64,000 bases of DNA from Callipepla californica brunnescens (lineage: Eukaryota; Chordata; Aves; Galliformes; Odontophoridae), in assembly GCA_023055505.1 (NCBI GenBank), contig JALIRH010000004.1, positions 50,597,115 to 50,661,114 of the forward strand, written 5' to 3'. Below the pieces are notes generated by a model that was given only the letters and a program-made list of their open reading frames with translations, was not told where the DNA came from and did not search any database. The stretch's first letter is position 1. Every line of letters starts with the position of its first letter. The position numbers were made by a program, and so were the translations under genes. This document shows, one piece after another, positions 1 to 10,997 of the stretch.

Positions 1-925
1 GATTAAAAAAAGAAATCTCGAGCAACTTTCATTCGCCCTCAGCTAATTTTTGCTGTTAAAGCAGTTTGCAGCGGTGCTGCTGTTTCCTCCCCAGGGCTGA
101 TGGGTGCTCCGGGCCACCCCAGTTCCGTGTCCCCCTCGCTTGGTGTATTTTTACTGTGGGATCAGGCTTTGTTTTTAAAAGGAGAAGCCAGCTGGGAGCG
201 ATGGTGCACGAAAAATGGCTCTGCTAAAATAACTGAGCCACCCCAGCCCTTCCAAAACGTTGAATTCCTGTCTTCCAGTTGGAAGCGGATGAAAAAAACT
301 CTGTTTTCATTTTTGTTCTCCTGTTTCCTGTCTGATGCTCCTTCTAGGAAAGAAAGCAGATCGTCTCCCATCCGCAGTGGTGATTTGTAGCAGCCTGGGG
401 ATGGGCTCTGCCCAACACCCCGAACCCCTCAGCCACGTTTCCCTTCCTTGAGCTATCCCTGCCTGTTTCCAGGATGACAGATGTCCTGCAGCCCGCTGCT
501 GCCTGGCTCTGTACCAAAGGCTGCTCTTACACTGCTCCTACACGTCCTTTATTTCCATTGTTTTGCCCTGGCTGTGTTTGGGATGCTCCCAGGTCCCTGT
601 GTGCCTCCATCCCCCCGGGTGTGCTGTTGGCTCATGCTTCCACAGCATGACCCACACGTGGGCTCCTCGGAGGCTTTGCTCAGCTTCCTGCTGCTATTTT
701 TGGAGCCATTGCACCTAAAAATACATTTTTAGGCTCTCGGGGAAGCTGGCTCTGCCTTTGTGTCATTGAAGAGCTAATTAAACTGGTGGGAAATGGAGGC
801 TTTCACATGGGGCCTGTTCCCTCCACTGAAGACTTTGTTATTTTTTCCCCCCAGCTTTCCCCATTGAATCTTCAGCCTCAGCCCTCTGAGCAGTGTTGGC
901 TGCAGATTCCTTCAGTGCTCAGCTG
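1..925. other. Unique sequence, no gene recognised
   Basis: The block starts A-rich, then becomes mixed-composition DNA with several pyrimidine runs (for example around 840-850). Reading frames here are under 100 codons, overlap each other on both strands and show no family motif. I see no repeat family until the CR1 tail that begins near 926. Confidence 0.5.
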
Positions 926-1028
926 AGTGAGGGATGGCATAGGGCTAAAGGGAGCATGGTCAGTGGGGGTGGGTTGGGGTTGGACCTGGGGATCTTAGCC
1001 ATCTTTCCCAACCTGTGGTTCTGTGAGA
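926..1028 (+). mobile_element. CR1 LINE, 3'-end fragment
   Basis: The order gagggatgg, catggtcagtgggggtgggt, tggggttggacctggggatc, ttcccaacctgtggttctgtga is the terminal ~100 bp of avian CR1 in sense orientation. The 5' part is missing, as expected from incomplete target-primed reverse transcription, and the attctatg tail has decayed to gttctgtgag. Confidence 0.85.
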
Positions 1029-1318
1029 TGGCTTCGGGTGATAAAGGGCATCCTATTATATTATAGCGACCTGGAGTTAATGTCCAGCTCGGGTACGCTG
1101 AGGGCTCATTAGGCTTTTGCTTTCCAGGCTCATCGTTGATTATCTGTGTTGACAACCTTCCCTCCCAAAGCAGCTGTGGGTCCCATTTATGCCACGAGAT
1201 GGATGGGATCCATCTGGGGAGGTGCAGGGCTCTGCCCTTGTTGTATTCTTGTTTGGGTAAAGCACTCATCCCCTCCCCAGCCCTGCTTAAAGCTTGGAAA
1301 GGGAACAGCCAAGTCTAT

Positions 1319-1414
1319 ATGTTGGAGCTGGATCATCTTTAAGGTCCCTTCTAAGATTTCCAGGCCTTCTGAACTGGTGATCTTAGTGGTCTTTTCCAAC
1401 CGGAATGATTCCAC
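1319..1414 (+). mobile_element. Two adjacent CR1 3' tails
   Basis: The first tail (about 1321-1353, gttggagctggatcatcttt then aaggtcccttctaa) is followed within 20 bp by a second (about 1370-1414, gaactggtgatcttagtgg then tcttttccaaccggaatgat). Both are sense. This could be two insertions or one element with an internally duplicated end. Confidence 0.75.
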
Positions 1415-1755
1415 GTGCTTCTGACATCCTTGGAGGCCTGGCCTTGTGCTTAAACAAACAGGCTCATCCTAATCCAGCCCTGCTGAGAACAACCTGAGCC
1501 ACGTTGGGCGTGGGGATATTGTTCTTGAAAGTCAATAAATATTTCAGGAGCAGGTCTGTATCAGCAGTGCCTGTCCTGGCTCATCATTATTAATTCAATT
1601 GATGCAGTTGTAAGTGGGCTGAGGCTGAATGACAGTTGAAATGACAAGCACTGCTTCCCCTCGCCCTCACTGGGATGCTCTGCAGGGGAACTTTTGAGTG
1701 TCTGGTTAAAGTTGTTTGGGGAAAACTGGGGTTTTCCTGGCTCTTCAGTGAGGCT

Positions 1756-1815
1756 GAATGATAAAAGGGTTTGGTTTGGTTGGGACCGTATAGATTGTCC
1801 AGTCCCAACACCCAA
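1756..1815 (-). mobile_element. Degenerate CR1 3' tail, minus strand
   Basis: The order aatgataaaagggtttgg, ttggttgggaccgtatag, attgtccagtcccaacaccc follows the reverse complement of a CR1 end (tail, then ggttggaaggga, then the catccagtcccaacccc block). It is heavily diverged and short, so this is a moderate call. Confidence 0.45.
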
Positions 1816-2133
1816 GTGTTGTTTCCCCCTATATGGTGTGTCCCCAGTTCCAGCAGCAGTGATGGCACAGGAGCAGGGGCACTGGTGGAGCTGGGTCCCA
1901 TCCCCAGCAACTCGGACATCTCACGAACACTGTCATCATCTTTCCCATCTGAAATGGGGAGATAATGACACCTCCCTTCTCCCAGTGAACCCAATGAGGT
2001 GTACTGGGCTTCCCTTCGCCTTGGATTCCTGATGGTGTTGATTGTGGCAAATCTGCCAGAGGTTTTGGGGTGTTCGATGGGTTGTGGTGCAGCTCTGTTT
2101 GTAGAGTGGCATAGCCAGTGCCACGGCTTCCTG

Positions 2134-2337
2134 GGGAGGAAGAGGAGGGTCTGGTTGGACATTAGGAAGTATTTACTCTTTGAAAGAGTGGTGATGCAGT
2201 GGCACAGCTGCCCTGGGAGTGGTGGGGTCACCGTCCCTGGAGGTGTTAAAAAACATGGGGATGTGGCACTGAGCATGGTGGGGGTGGGCTGGGGTTGGGC
2301 TTGGGGATCTCAGAGGTCTTTCCAACCTATGACTTGA
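2134..2337 (+). mobile_element. CR1 LINE, 3'-end fragment
   Basis: A nearly continuous ~200-bp CR1 end. It has ggttggacattaggaagtat, then gtggtgatgcagtggcacag, then gtcaccgtccctggaggtg, then gggtgggctggggttgggct and tttccaacctatga. A 5' truncation lies at about 2134, and about 20 bp are lost between ggcactgag and catggtgg. The minus-strand 228-codon frame running through 1590-2276 is antisense to this element and is not a gene. Confidence 0.9.
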
Positions 2338-2529
2338 TATACGTATGCACGTATGTGCCTATAGCCCCTAAAGCTAGGAGTGCTGGGTTCCTACTTCGCC
2401 CTCGGTGCTCTCCTGGCCTTGCAGACAGCAGTGTGCTGCTCTAAGAGGTATCTGTGTTCATGTGAGGGCTACTTCTAGTTACAGGAGCCACTGCTAATCT
2501 CTGTGGTTTTGTTTGCTGCTGACAAAAGC

Positions 2530-2730
2530 CAGCTCAAGAGGGGGGCTCTTGCTAATTAGCTGCATGTGTGCCACAGCAGTGACATATTGATGTGTTTTTA
2601 ATATATACTCCCTTTAAAAGGGACACATATGCATCCTGAGCTAATCTGCTCATTACAAGACCACAGGTTTGCCTTTCAGAGCTGCTCTTGGTGTTCACCG
2701 CTGCGGCGTTAGATCTGTGCTTCCTGAAGG
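2530..2730. promoter_or_regulatory. Candidate conserved non-coding block
   Basis: AT-rich island containing tgctaattagctgcatg (homeodomain-type TAATTA core), gacatattgatgtgttttta, and the near-palindrome ctccctttaaaagggacac (arms ccctttaaaaggg). Composition changes sharply from the flanks and there is no repeat signature. The regulatory role is inference; cross-species alignment was not possible. Confidence 0.3.
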
Positions 2731-4479
2731 GGAGGGAGGTCTGGATCAATAGGGACTCACTGTGATAATTATTGTCAGCCTTCAAGTCTGGAGGATGGAG
2801 GTGTGCCGCATCCATTAAGAATAATGGAGAGCACTAAGGCAGGAGATGGGGAACCTCTCTGTGACCAGAAACAGGGGCTCATCCTCCGTGTGTCCGTGTT
2901 CCCAAACCAGGTGGGTGCCATTGCTGGGAGGGATAACAGCTGGAGAAAGGGGCTGGGCACTGCTAGAGTCTCTCACCCAGGCTGTGGCCACCAGGAGCCA
3001 CAGTGGGCATCAGCTCCCAGCCAGCCCATCTCCTGTCCTGCTCACGTTATGACTTTGTCCCTAGTTTTCTAGAAAACTGCTGCTTCCTCCACATGACCTC
3101 CATTACCAATCACTCGCCGGCTGCGTAAGGCACACACTGTGTACGTGTGAATAGGGTGGATGCAAACATGGTGCAATTACACACTGCATTTCCAGCCCAT
3201 CAGACCTCCACCTCTCAGAGCAAAGTGCCTCTTCACCCATCACCAGCTGGAGCACTGGGTACAGGTCGTGCTCCCACACAACGCTTTCACCCCATAATTG
3301 TGGAGCAGCAGTGCATCCTCTGTGGGTGCTGCCTTGGGCACTGGGATCTGGGGACTGCAGCAGCTCTGTATTCTCCTGCAGGCAAAGCGGGAGCTGGGAG
3401 GGGAAGGATTGCCTCCAGTGCTCTTTGGAGGGTGCCAGGATCTGGAGGAGGAGGCGAGGGAATGACTCATCCGTCTAGCAGGTCGCTTCTCACCCTTCAG
3501 TGCTGCTCCCACGCAGGAAGGTGGTTTTCTTCCTTCCTTGTCAGGGGAAACAATACAGCTTGTCTCACTGCTCCTGCATCTCCTACAGCTGCCAATGCAT
3601 GGCAGAGCCCTGGGGCAGAGCAGGGTCACAGTGGTGCTCTCCAGCAGCAGGTGAGCTATGTGGGGCCTCCTCTTCTGTGCTGATGTGGGTGATCCGTGGC
3701 AGAGCTGTGTTGGTGTGGGGCACGGGGCACTGCAGAGGGGATGAGGGCTGATAGGTGGTTCAGTTGGAAACGTGGGTCACACACAGCTGCAGCGAGCCTG
3801 ATGTCTTCTTGCTCAGGATGATGTAAGACATGCTCCTGGCTGTTGTTCTCCATGTTTTCCTCAGGTGCTTCCTTGGTGGAGCCCCAGTTATATAGCAAGT
3901 ATGTTCAGCAGGCATCTCCCTGAGTATGTGGAGGCAGTGGTGCTGCTCAGCCATGGCCTCATTGGCTGGGACCTCATGTATGGCCCATCTCCTGTGTCTT
4001 ATGGGGCCAGGGATGGGCTTGAGGCCTTTTTCTCTCCTCCCTTCATGCCATGAGGCTGCCTTCTTCCTCCTTCACACCTCTGCTCCCATCCACAACTCTG
4101 GCCAGCTTTCTCAGCAGGCCCTGCTGCACTCTGATGGAAGAACTCCCGGGGTGGTGGCTCCAGATCTGGGCTCTTCAGTGACAAGTGGGCTTCCCAGCTG
4201 GGGCTGGGCATGACCCATCCCAGCTCCTCCAGTCCAGGTCTGCAGGAGCCTGCCACATGCAGGGTGATTTTTCGCTCCAACTCGAGTGGGAGGTGACCTC
4301 GCTGGTGACATTTTGAAATCAAAACGAAGCTGCCCACCCACACATATGTGGCTGAGCCCGATCGGTGCAGGCAGAGCACAGGCTCTGTCCATCCTGTCCA
4401 TGCCCTCACTGCTTTCCCTCCAGCCCTGGTACCCGCTGGCCCTTGGGCTCTGCTGCGTTAAGGAAGGTCGGTGCCAATA

Positions 4480-4780
4480 TCACTCTCTGGATACATATAT
4501 TTTTGGCTACGTATGAAGTGTAGCCTGAACTAAAAGCCTATTGTGGCGAATAGTAGGCTTCTTGTGTGGCATCCTTGAATAGGAGGGGTGTTATCCCATC
4601 CCCATGACAACCAGCATTTGAATTAAGAGCCGTCTACTCAGAACAATTTGCCATCACATGGTTCGGAGGAAACACTTTGAAACCCTTGTAGTCCTTTCAA
4701 TAGGCTTGATTGTTAGTGGCTCCCAAACTTAATCATTAACAGGGCTCTGCAACAGATAATTACTGTGCTTTGCATTTTTC
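4480..4780. promoter_or_regulatory. Candidate conserved non-coding block
   Basis: AT-rich, repeat-free island with ttaatcattaac, ccagcatttgaattaagag, ggcttgattgttag and acagataattactgtgc. It contains a 7-bp perfect inverted repeat (aagccta at 4534-4540, taggctt at 4554-4560). The clustering of TAAT, ATTGT and GATAAT cores is typical of developmental enhancers, but conservation is untested. Confidence 0.35.
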
Positions 4781-5227
4781 TGCCCTGCACGTGACCGGCG
4801 TGGTCCAGGGATACAGGACATGATGCTGCTAGCGATACCATTGACATAGAAATATCTCGGGGGCTGGGGGTTTTGCTGCTGGTGACTTTCTTATGTCCTG
4901 ATGCCTGGCTCAGGTGAGGGCACGGGCACTCTGCATCCCATGGGAACAGCACTAAGGAGGGGATCGTGGTAGGGCTTGGGCACAGTGCTTGTTTGGAGCC
5001 GTGCTGCTGTGGCCCTATTGCCTCAGGCCGGCAGCAGGGCAGCAGCTGGTGCCCCCTCACCCTGCATTAAAATAATTGGCATTGTGTGGCAGCAGGCGGC
5101 AGTAATCTCATTTGCAATTTCTGTGCCTGCCACATGTCCGTCTTGAGAGGGCGTGATTTAATGGGGTGTTAAAATGGAAGGTGCCCAGCCAGTGAGAACA
5201 GCAGTGACAGGTGGGCAGGAGGAAAAA

Positions 5228-5492
5228 CTGCTCCAAAAGAGTGGCGATGCAGTGACACAGCTGCTCAGAGATGTGGAGGGGTCACCGTCCCTGGGGGTGC
5301 CCCAGAGCTGCGGAGATGTGGCACTGAGGGACGTGGGCAGTGGGCATTGAGGGCTCTGGGGTTGGGCTGGGGGATCTTGGCAGTCCTCTCCAACCCTAAC
5401 GATGCTGTGATTCCTGGTGGGTGGACGGTTAGATTGGATGATCTTGGGGAGCTTTTCCAACGTTGGTGATTTTGTGTTTCTATAGTTCTATG
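5228..5492 (+). mobile_element. CR1 LINE end followed by a second CR1 tail
   Basis: Positions 5228-5412 are a CR1 end (agtggcgatgcagtgacacag, gtcaccgtccctgggggtg, gatgtggcactgagggacg, ctctccaaccctaacgatgc). A second end follows at once (about 5413-5492: tggacggttagattggatga, cttttccaacgttggtgat, ttctatagttctatga). Both are sense. Two successive insertions in the same orientation, or an internal duplication, would explain this. Confidence 0.85.
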
Positions 5493-6831
5493 AAATGGAA
5501 CCCTCCTGCAGGCAGAAACAGGTTTCAAGAAGCACCTTCACATTGTGCTTGGATAGGACATTGCTGTTCCACTTCCCAAGGCCTCCACAGCAGGTTGGTG
5601 ACAGCACTGTTGCCCTGTGCCACCATTCACTGGTTGCAGAACTGCATCAGTGCAGGTCACGGGCTGTAATAGGAGATATGGAGTTATGAAAGAAGAGCGT
5701 AGAGGGTTAACAGATTTCCTTACCTTTGGAAAGGCTCAGAAAATAGATGGGGAATACACAGAAGGTGCAGTTGTCCTGGCTTCGCTGAGGTGGTGGGAAG
5801 AGGGAAGATAGGGCTGGCTGGTGCTGTTATAGCAGTATTGCTGCAGGGTGCTTATCACAGCTGCTGATTTCTTAATAAGAAGAGCAGAAGGGAGGATGGT
5901 GCTCACCCATCCCAGGACATACACACTGTATATACACACATCACGTTCCCATGGGAAGGTTCACCAAAAGGCTCAGCTTGACAGAGCTGAATCCAACCCA
6001 AAAAGACCTTGGAAGTCAGGAGACCGCTGTCCTAGAAGCTTCCAGGCTTTAATCCACTGAATCCAGCATTCCCAACTGATGGTGACTCCCACACAAGAAG
6101 CATGAAGGGCTGCAGGGCAGCTTGGTGTAAGCATATCCCATGTCTCTGAGCTGGGGAAAGGGGAAAGGGAGGATGTGAAGTGCTTTAAGAGCGATAAAAC
6201 ATTAATGTCAGTGTGCTGGTATGAAGGCAGAGATATTATTCCTCCAGCAGAGGCCTAACTGCAGTTGTTTTGTATGTTTGAGTGAAGAATAATGGGGTTT
6301 TACAAACAGGCTTCAAAAGGGAAGCAGGGGCACCGCGACCTCCCGAATGGCACAGACAGCTGCTTTTCAGATGAAGCTGCCTAATTTTACAGCTCTTTTG
6401 TTTGCTGCTCCTAAAGAGAGCTGCTGTTGCTTTTATTTTTGAATGGAAAGCAGAGAAGGAAATGGAGACGTTTAAAAAGAAAAATAAAAAGCCCAAACAA
6501 CCTCTCTGCAGCAGGTGTGTTTTGGATGGGAGAGCACTTTGCAAGCCCCATGCTGGGACAGGTGGTGATGTGCTGGGTGACAACAGGGTGGGCAAGGGAA
6601 CCAGCCCTGGCAAGGGATCAGGGCAGCAGCTGCCCATGGGAATAGGCTGGGAGGTGTCTCAGCCCTCAGCTCTCTGGCTTAATTTGCTCTTGGATCTGCT
6701 ATTGGATCTCCCATCAGAACTTGCCAACACAAGTTTTGTCCCTGCTTAGCCAAAATGCCAGGGAACCAGCACTGTGACACCTGTGTCCTCTGTTTTGAGC
6801 TACACGTACCTTACCCTAGCATTTTATCTTC
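5493..6831. other. Unique sequence, no gene recognised
   Basis: No CR1 or tandem repeat is recognised. It contains short A-rich runs (6470-6500, aaaagaaaaataaaaagccc) and a purine-rich stretch near 6155-6180. Reading frames on both strands are below 135 codons and lack motifs. Confidence 0.45.
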
Positions 6832-7030
6832 CGTGGAATCACAGAAAGTTGGGTTGGAAAAGACCTCAAAAATAATCCAGTCCAAACCTCCCTGCCACAG
6901 GCAGGGTTGCCGATCTCTAAATTGGACACCAGATCAGGCTGCCCAGGGCCCAGTCCTACCTGGCCTTGAGCACTTCCAGGGATGGGGTATCCACAAGTAC
7001 TCAGGGCAGCACGTTCCATGGATTTTTGAC
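6832..7030 (-). mobile_element. CR1 LINE, 3'-end fragment, minus strand
   Basis: Begins with the inverted tail gtggaatcacagaaagttgg, then ggttggaaaagacctcaaaa, the aatccagtccaaacctccct block, agatcaggctgcccagggcc, and the cttccagggatggggtatcc and gggcagcacgttcca blocks. This is the order expected for CR1 read on the minus strand; the 5' truncation is near 7030. Confidence 0.88.
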
Positions 7031-8009
7031 GCTGTATCCATGAGTTGCCCCAACCAAAAATGAAAAAAAAAGCACCCCCAACTCTCTGGAAAGCCCAGTA
7101 CTGTGCCTGACCTGACGTTCCAAAGACTCCATCCACCATGGCACCAGGACCTGGAACAACCCAGCTCTGAGCCCGTTCTGAGTTATGAGAGTCACAAAGC
7201 TGCTTTTGATTTCCTGGCACCTGATACTTTCAATGCATTTATTTACACGGGGAGCAGTGCACGTGTGCACAGCATTGCTGCTGCTGTGGGCAGGGGTTAG
7301 CTGGGGTGAGCAGCCTGCTGGTTTCTTTGCCCTCAGCTGATAAGGGAAAAGGAAGTTAATATTTGTGTTCCTGCAGCAGCCTTGTCACATAGGAAAATAA
7401 CACATGGAAAAGTCACATTTCCAAAGGTGTCCCTCTTTCCTGAAGCTGAGCAAGAGTTGCTTTGTGCACAGGAGCTGAGGTTGCTCGTCTGTTTTGTATG
7501 AGCCCATCCACACCGTGTGCTCTGGGAGTGCCCCAGCGCTGCTTTCAAACCAACACCATCTGCACTAAAATGTCGGTGGAAGGAGAGGTCTGAGTGGGGA
7601 GCAAACGCTGTGAGATGGCATCGCCCTTTGTGCTGTGCCAAGTTTCCTTTGCCCTATTTCTCCTTGCCCCTCAAACCCCAGCCTCAAGACAAGCACACCT
7701 ACATCTTCTTTATATCTATATAAATATCCATATAGATATATTTTGTAAGAGACATCAAGTTTAATGAGTTTTGTGGGGTTCTCAGTGTCGTTCACAGCTC
7801 CCTCTGCCCAGTCGCATGGCTCTTGTCTCTGGGGATCCCCTTCCTCTTGCTCATGTCTCTAGACTTGAGGTCACCAACAACCAGAGGAGGAAACCCCTGG
7901 GTGCCTGCACTCACGTCCCTCTGTTCAGCTCATTGCCTGAGTGGTAGGTGGATCCTGGATGGCACTTATCACAGGACAAGATGAGCTGTGAGCCTGTTTT
8001 CTCCAAGGC
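7031..8009. other. Unique sequence with a small TA-rich tract
   Basis: No gene or repeat family is recognised. The stretch 7705-7745 is TA-rich with repeated tatat and atagatat steps. The rest is mixed composition, with short frames on both strands that lack motifs. Confidence 0.45.
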
Positions 8010-8094
8010 TGGCATGGCCTTGGTGGCCAGTATTCGATCTTGGATTTTGGAGGTTTTTTCCAACTTTCATGATTCTACGATGCTATGATAATAA
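8010..8094 (+). mobile_element. CR1 LINE, 3'-tail fragment
   Basis: The order ggcatggccttggtggcc, cgatcttggattttggaggt, tttttccaactttcatgatt, ctacgatgctatgataat is a sense CR1 end. It retains about two degenerate copies of the attctatg tail unit. Confidence 0.8.
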
Positions 8095-9663
8095 AGGTTG
8101 CACAAATGAAGCTGAGCTCTGCTTTGCTGGTGCCACTGGGTATCTTTCAAGGAGAGGGTGGTACATGGGTATCCTTTGGCATCTCCTGGCCATAAGCTGG
8201 TCCCCCCCTCCCAACCTTGGCTTTCTCTCACCCCAGGGCTGTCCCCAGCCATGCGAGGCTGTTAATGTCTGTGCTCAGACAATAAGGGCCTATTGTATTG
8301 TCTTAATACCGGGCCAATTCGGGAGTTAATCGGGATATTTGGAAGCACCTCAGCTGCTCACGCTCACGCAGGGTCCTGAGTTCCCTCCGTTAATCTCCTC
8401 CAGGCACCCAGCTTGCCTATTTTCACTTCCCCACGCCGGATAATGCACTTAAGCCAGTTGCAGAGGATTCGCATGAATAAGCAGGTAATTCTGCAACTTC
8501 ATTAAGGCACAGCAATAACGTGAGCTCGTCCATTGCCTGTCCTTTGGACCCTCTCCAGGAGAAATTTGAGCACGAATTGATTTTGGGTTTGGGGTCCCAG
8601 GGGCTGCTTCAGCCCCTCCTGCACTCCTGTTCTGCAGGAACCCGTTTTCCTCTTTGCTTCCCTCCACGATCAAACTGTTACGACAAATAATTATGGTGGA
8701 AAGTTTCTCTCTGTGGAAAAATGTTCAGCCAGCTCACAGGTATGATAACAAACAGCTTGCTGGCAGCTGGACGTGGAAAAGCTTTCCCACTCTGTGCAAC
8801 ACAAAGCAGAGAGGGGCGTGCTCAGACACGAGCAGCCACGGATGGAGTGGGCAAGGTGTGGATGGGGTAGGGGCATGCTTTGGGGCCATGCTGTGCCCTT
8901 GGTTTGTCCCCACGTGTGGCTCAACACTGGGGAAAGCAGTACATGGTGCCTCTGCGAGCACTGGTGGTGTGTGCAGTGCTGCCCAGCTGTAAATCAGGCT
9001 CTGCTGGCACACAGACAGGGACCTTTCCCTTGTATTTATTCCGAAGGTCGGGGGAGATGCCAGTGATTTACCTGGACACGCGCAGCATTGAACAAACAAA
9101 GCTATAAATACTGCCTGCTTTGGAGATATTAGCGAGGGCTTGTTCACTAGCAAGGAAATTCATAGCATGGTGCTTAAGTCAGCCCCATGCCCCTGCTGAG
9201 CTGAGGGGCTGCTGCCACATGGCATCTGGGCAGTTTCCCAGCAAGGGCAGAGGCACAGAGCACTATTTAATTTCTAGATGAGACCCAGCCACTTTATGAA
9301 ATGGCTCTGCCTTTCTCCCAGGGATGCGTGTTCTTGAATGCATCAGTAGCTCTTTTGGGCTAATTGCTGCATTTGGCATTAGGAGAGTCACTGAACCCTA
9401 TTTAGGGGTCTTGGGGTGGATGCTGGTGGAGCATCATCCCTGCTGGAGCCAACTGCCTGCTGTGCCACAGGCAAGCAAGGAGAGGCAGGACCTTGCTGTG
9501 CCAACTGCTCAGCCAGCTGCGTTCCACCTCTGCAGGAGCTGGGGAGAAAAGCTGAACTTGTCCTCGATTGCCCCAGTGAGATCCTGTGCTGGCTTCAGGG
9601 CTATTTCAGTGGCTTTGGCAGCAGGATGGTGGTTGGGAGGTGGGATGTAGTTGGAAGTCTTAG
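8095..9663. other. Unique sequence with one AT-rich regulatory-looking block
   Basis: Apart from the candidate block at 8255-8530, I see no repeat. A 139-codon minus-strand frame (8734-9153) and overlapping plus-strand frames lack recognisable domains, and both strands are open over the same DNA. The stretch 9245-9300 is AT-rich. The next CR1 starts at about 9664. Confidence 0.45.
8255..8530. promoter_or_regulatory. Candidate conserved non-coding block with paired SOX-like cores
   Basis: Repeat-free block with an 8-bp perfect inverted repeat (agacaata 8277-8284, tattgtct 8296-8303) and an extra attgt between. This arrangement resembles facing ACAAT/ATTGT SOX-type half-sites. It continues with gccaattcgggagttaatcg, cggataatgcacttaagcc and gtaattctgcaacttcatta. 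CpGs survive at a higher rate than in the flanks. Function is inferred from motif density only. Confidence 0.35.
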
Positions 9664-10112
9664 GAACATGGAATGGCTCATGCTGGGAATGACCTCAGAA
9701 GAGCGTCAAGTCCAATCTTATTGGAGAAAAGGGAGCTTGGAGAAGGTTATCCTTCATCCTGTCCAATTGCAATTTGAAAGCCTCCAGTGGTGGCGATCCT
9801 ACAGTGTCCTTGGGGTGATCATTGCAATAGTTAAAGAAAAAAATCTTATGTCAGAAAGAAATTGTCTTATATTAAGATGAAGCTCTTCCTGGGACATCTT
9901 GTAGCCACCTTGAGCCCATTGCTCTGTGTTTTCTTCATGTAGCAACTCATGAATTGAGAACCTCAATTGAGAACCTGCCCTGTAATCACTGGGACGGGGT
10001 CCCTTCTGAGCCTTCCCCAGGGTGAAACGACCTCACTTCTTCAGCCTGTCTTCACAGGACAGGTTATCCTTCCCTTTTATCACTTCCACGGCTCATCTTT
10101 GAACTCTCTGCC
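9664..10112 (-). mobile_element. Older CR1 LINE fragment, minus strand
   Basis: About 450 bp in minus orientation: ggaacatggaatggctcatg, gacctcagaagagcgtcaag, the gtggtggcgatcctac block, cattgcaatagttaaag, then atgtcagaaagaaattg, ccaccttgagcccattgctc and gaaacgacctcacttcttca. It is more diverged than the other copies and belongs to a different CR1 subfamily, which I cannot name without an alignment. It contains a 13-bp tandem duplication at 9950-9975 (tgaattgagaacc, tcaattgagaacc). Confidence 0.75.
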
Positions 10113-10145
10113 CATGAATTTTCAACACTGGAGGCTCCATGACCA

Positions 10146-10194
10146 GTTATTCATGATTATTGATATATTAGGAGGTATCCGTTATTCATGATTA
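10146..10194. repeat. 14-bp direct repeat between two CR1 copies
   Basis: gttattcatgatta occurs at 10146-10159 and again at 10181-10194, separated by 21 bp. The second copy abuts the sense CR1 tail that follows. It may be a local duplication; it is too short and displaced to call a target-site duplication with confidence. Confidence 0.6.
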
Positions 10195-10262
10195 GGATGC
10201 TGATAGGGGTTGGATGGGATGATCTCAGAGGTCCATTCCAACCCCTACAGTTCCATGACTCT
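10195..10262 (+). mobile_element. CR1 LINE, 3'-tail fragment
   Basis: ctgataggggttggatggga, tgatctcagaggtccattcc, aacccctacagttccatgac matches the last ~65 bp of sense CR1. Together with 9664-10112 it forms an opposed pair. Confidence 0.8.
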
Positions 10263-10469
10263 GCTAGGAACGTGAAAGAAGACATCAGGTTTGAGCTCAA
10301 GCTGGCCAAGCTGAGTCTCTTTCTCATTCCCTTCCCTACATCCTCAGCTCCATGGAGTGAAGCTGGCGAGATGGAAATGATGGTGTGGAGGGGCTGGGGC
10401 CTGGCTCCCATCTGGACTGCCTTATCAAGCCCCGCACAGCCTCGTGTGTCACATTGGGATGTAAATCGC

Positions 10470-10860
10470 ATTAATTGAATTCATTTTGGCTGTGCTTTTG
10501 GGAGCAGACAACGACCGAGTCAAAATCTCATTTACATACTGATAAGACACAGTTGAAAAATGATGCCTTCTAATGAATAAAATGTGTGTAACTGGTCCGG
10601 CTTGATATTAGCATTAAAGTGTTAATCACTTTGGCATACAAGTTTATAGTGCTGAGTAAATTTGTCTTCAAAGGGTCCTGAAAGAGAAATCTATGTTGCT
10701 GGACTGCCATAGCAACATATAGACATCTTCATTGTGTTTCTTGGTCCGAAAGCAGGTGCCAGCTTCTAATTAAAGACTAATTTGCAATTTGTGTCCTATT
10801 CACTGGTTTCATGGGAACTTTGATGGCTGATACGACGGTAACCAATAATCAGCAGTAAGA
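10470..10860. promoter_or_regulatory. Candidate conserved non-coding block with RFX-like hairpin
   Basis: AT-rich, repeat-free block: cgcattaattgaattcattt, atctcatttacatactgata (octamer-like and GATA-like cores), gatattagcattaaagtgtt, aatcactttggcatacaagt, cttctaattaaagactaatt. At 10693-10718 atgttgct and agcaacat form a perfect 8-bp inverted repeat around a 10-nt spacer; GTTGC/GCAAC are RFX X-box half-sites. Motif density and the contrast with the flanking CR1s suggest an enhancer. This is inference. Confidence 0.4.
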
Positions 10861-10997
10861 GTTGAAAGCGGTGGTGGAAATCCATCCTCCCCTGGGGCTG
10901 CTGGGGCTGATCAAGCCCAGGAGATGGAATGGGCAGGGACGTGTCATGATACCTGTCCTTTGTCCAGGAGCTGCTGGCAGTGAAGGATGGTGGAAAT

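Larger units (their letters stand above)
2338..5227. other. Unique sequence with two AT-rich islands
   Basis: About 2.9 kb without a recognisable CR1. The AT-rich islands at 2530-2730 and 4480-4780 are listed separately. Between them (2740-4450) the DNA is GC-richer with many short overlapping frames on both strands. One is a 178-codon plus-strand frame at 3147-3683 with no recognised domain, a skewed Ser/Gly/Ala-rich composition and an equally open antisense frame. I treat these as non-coding. Confidence 0.5.

Noticed and set aside
1590..2276. 228-codon minus-strand open frame as a gene
   Set aside because: Its N-terminal third is antisense to the CR1 copy at 2134-2337, and similar antisense frames occur over other CR1 ends, so its openness is repeat-derived. 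No domain recognised.
3147..3683. 178-codon plus-strand frame as a gene
   Set aside because: An overlapping minus frame (3240-3629) is equally open, the composition is skewed and no domain is recognised; this is GC-rich, stop-poor DNA.
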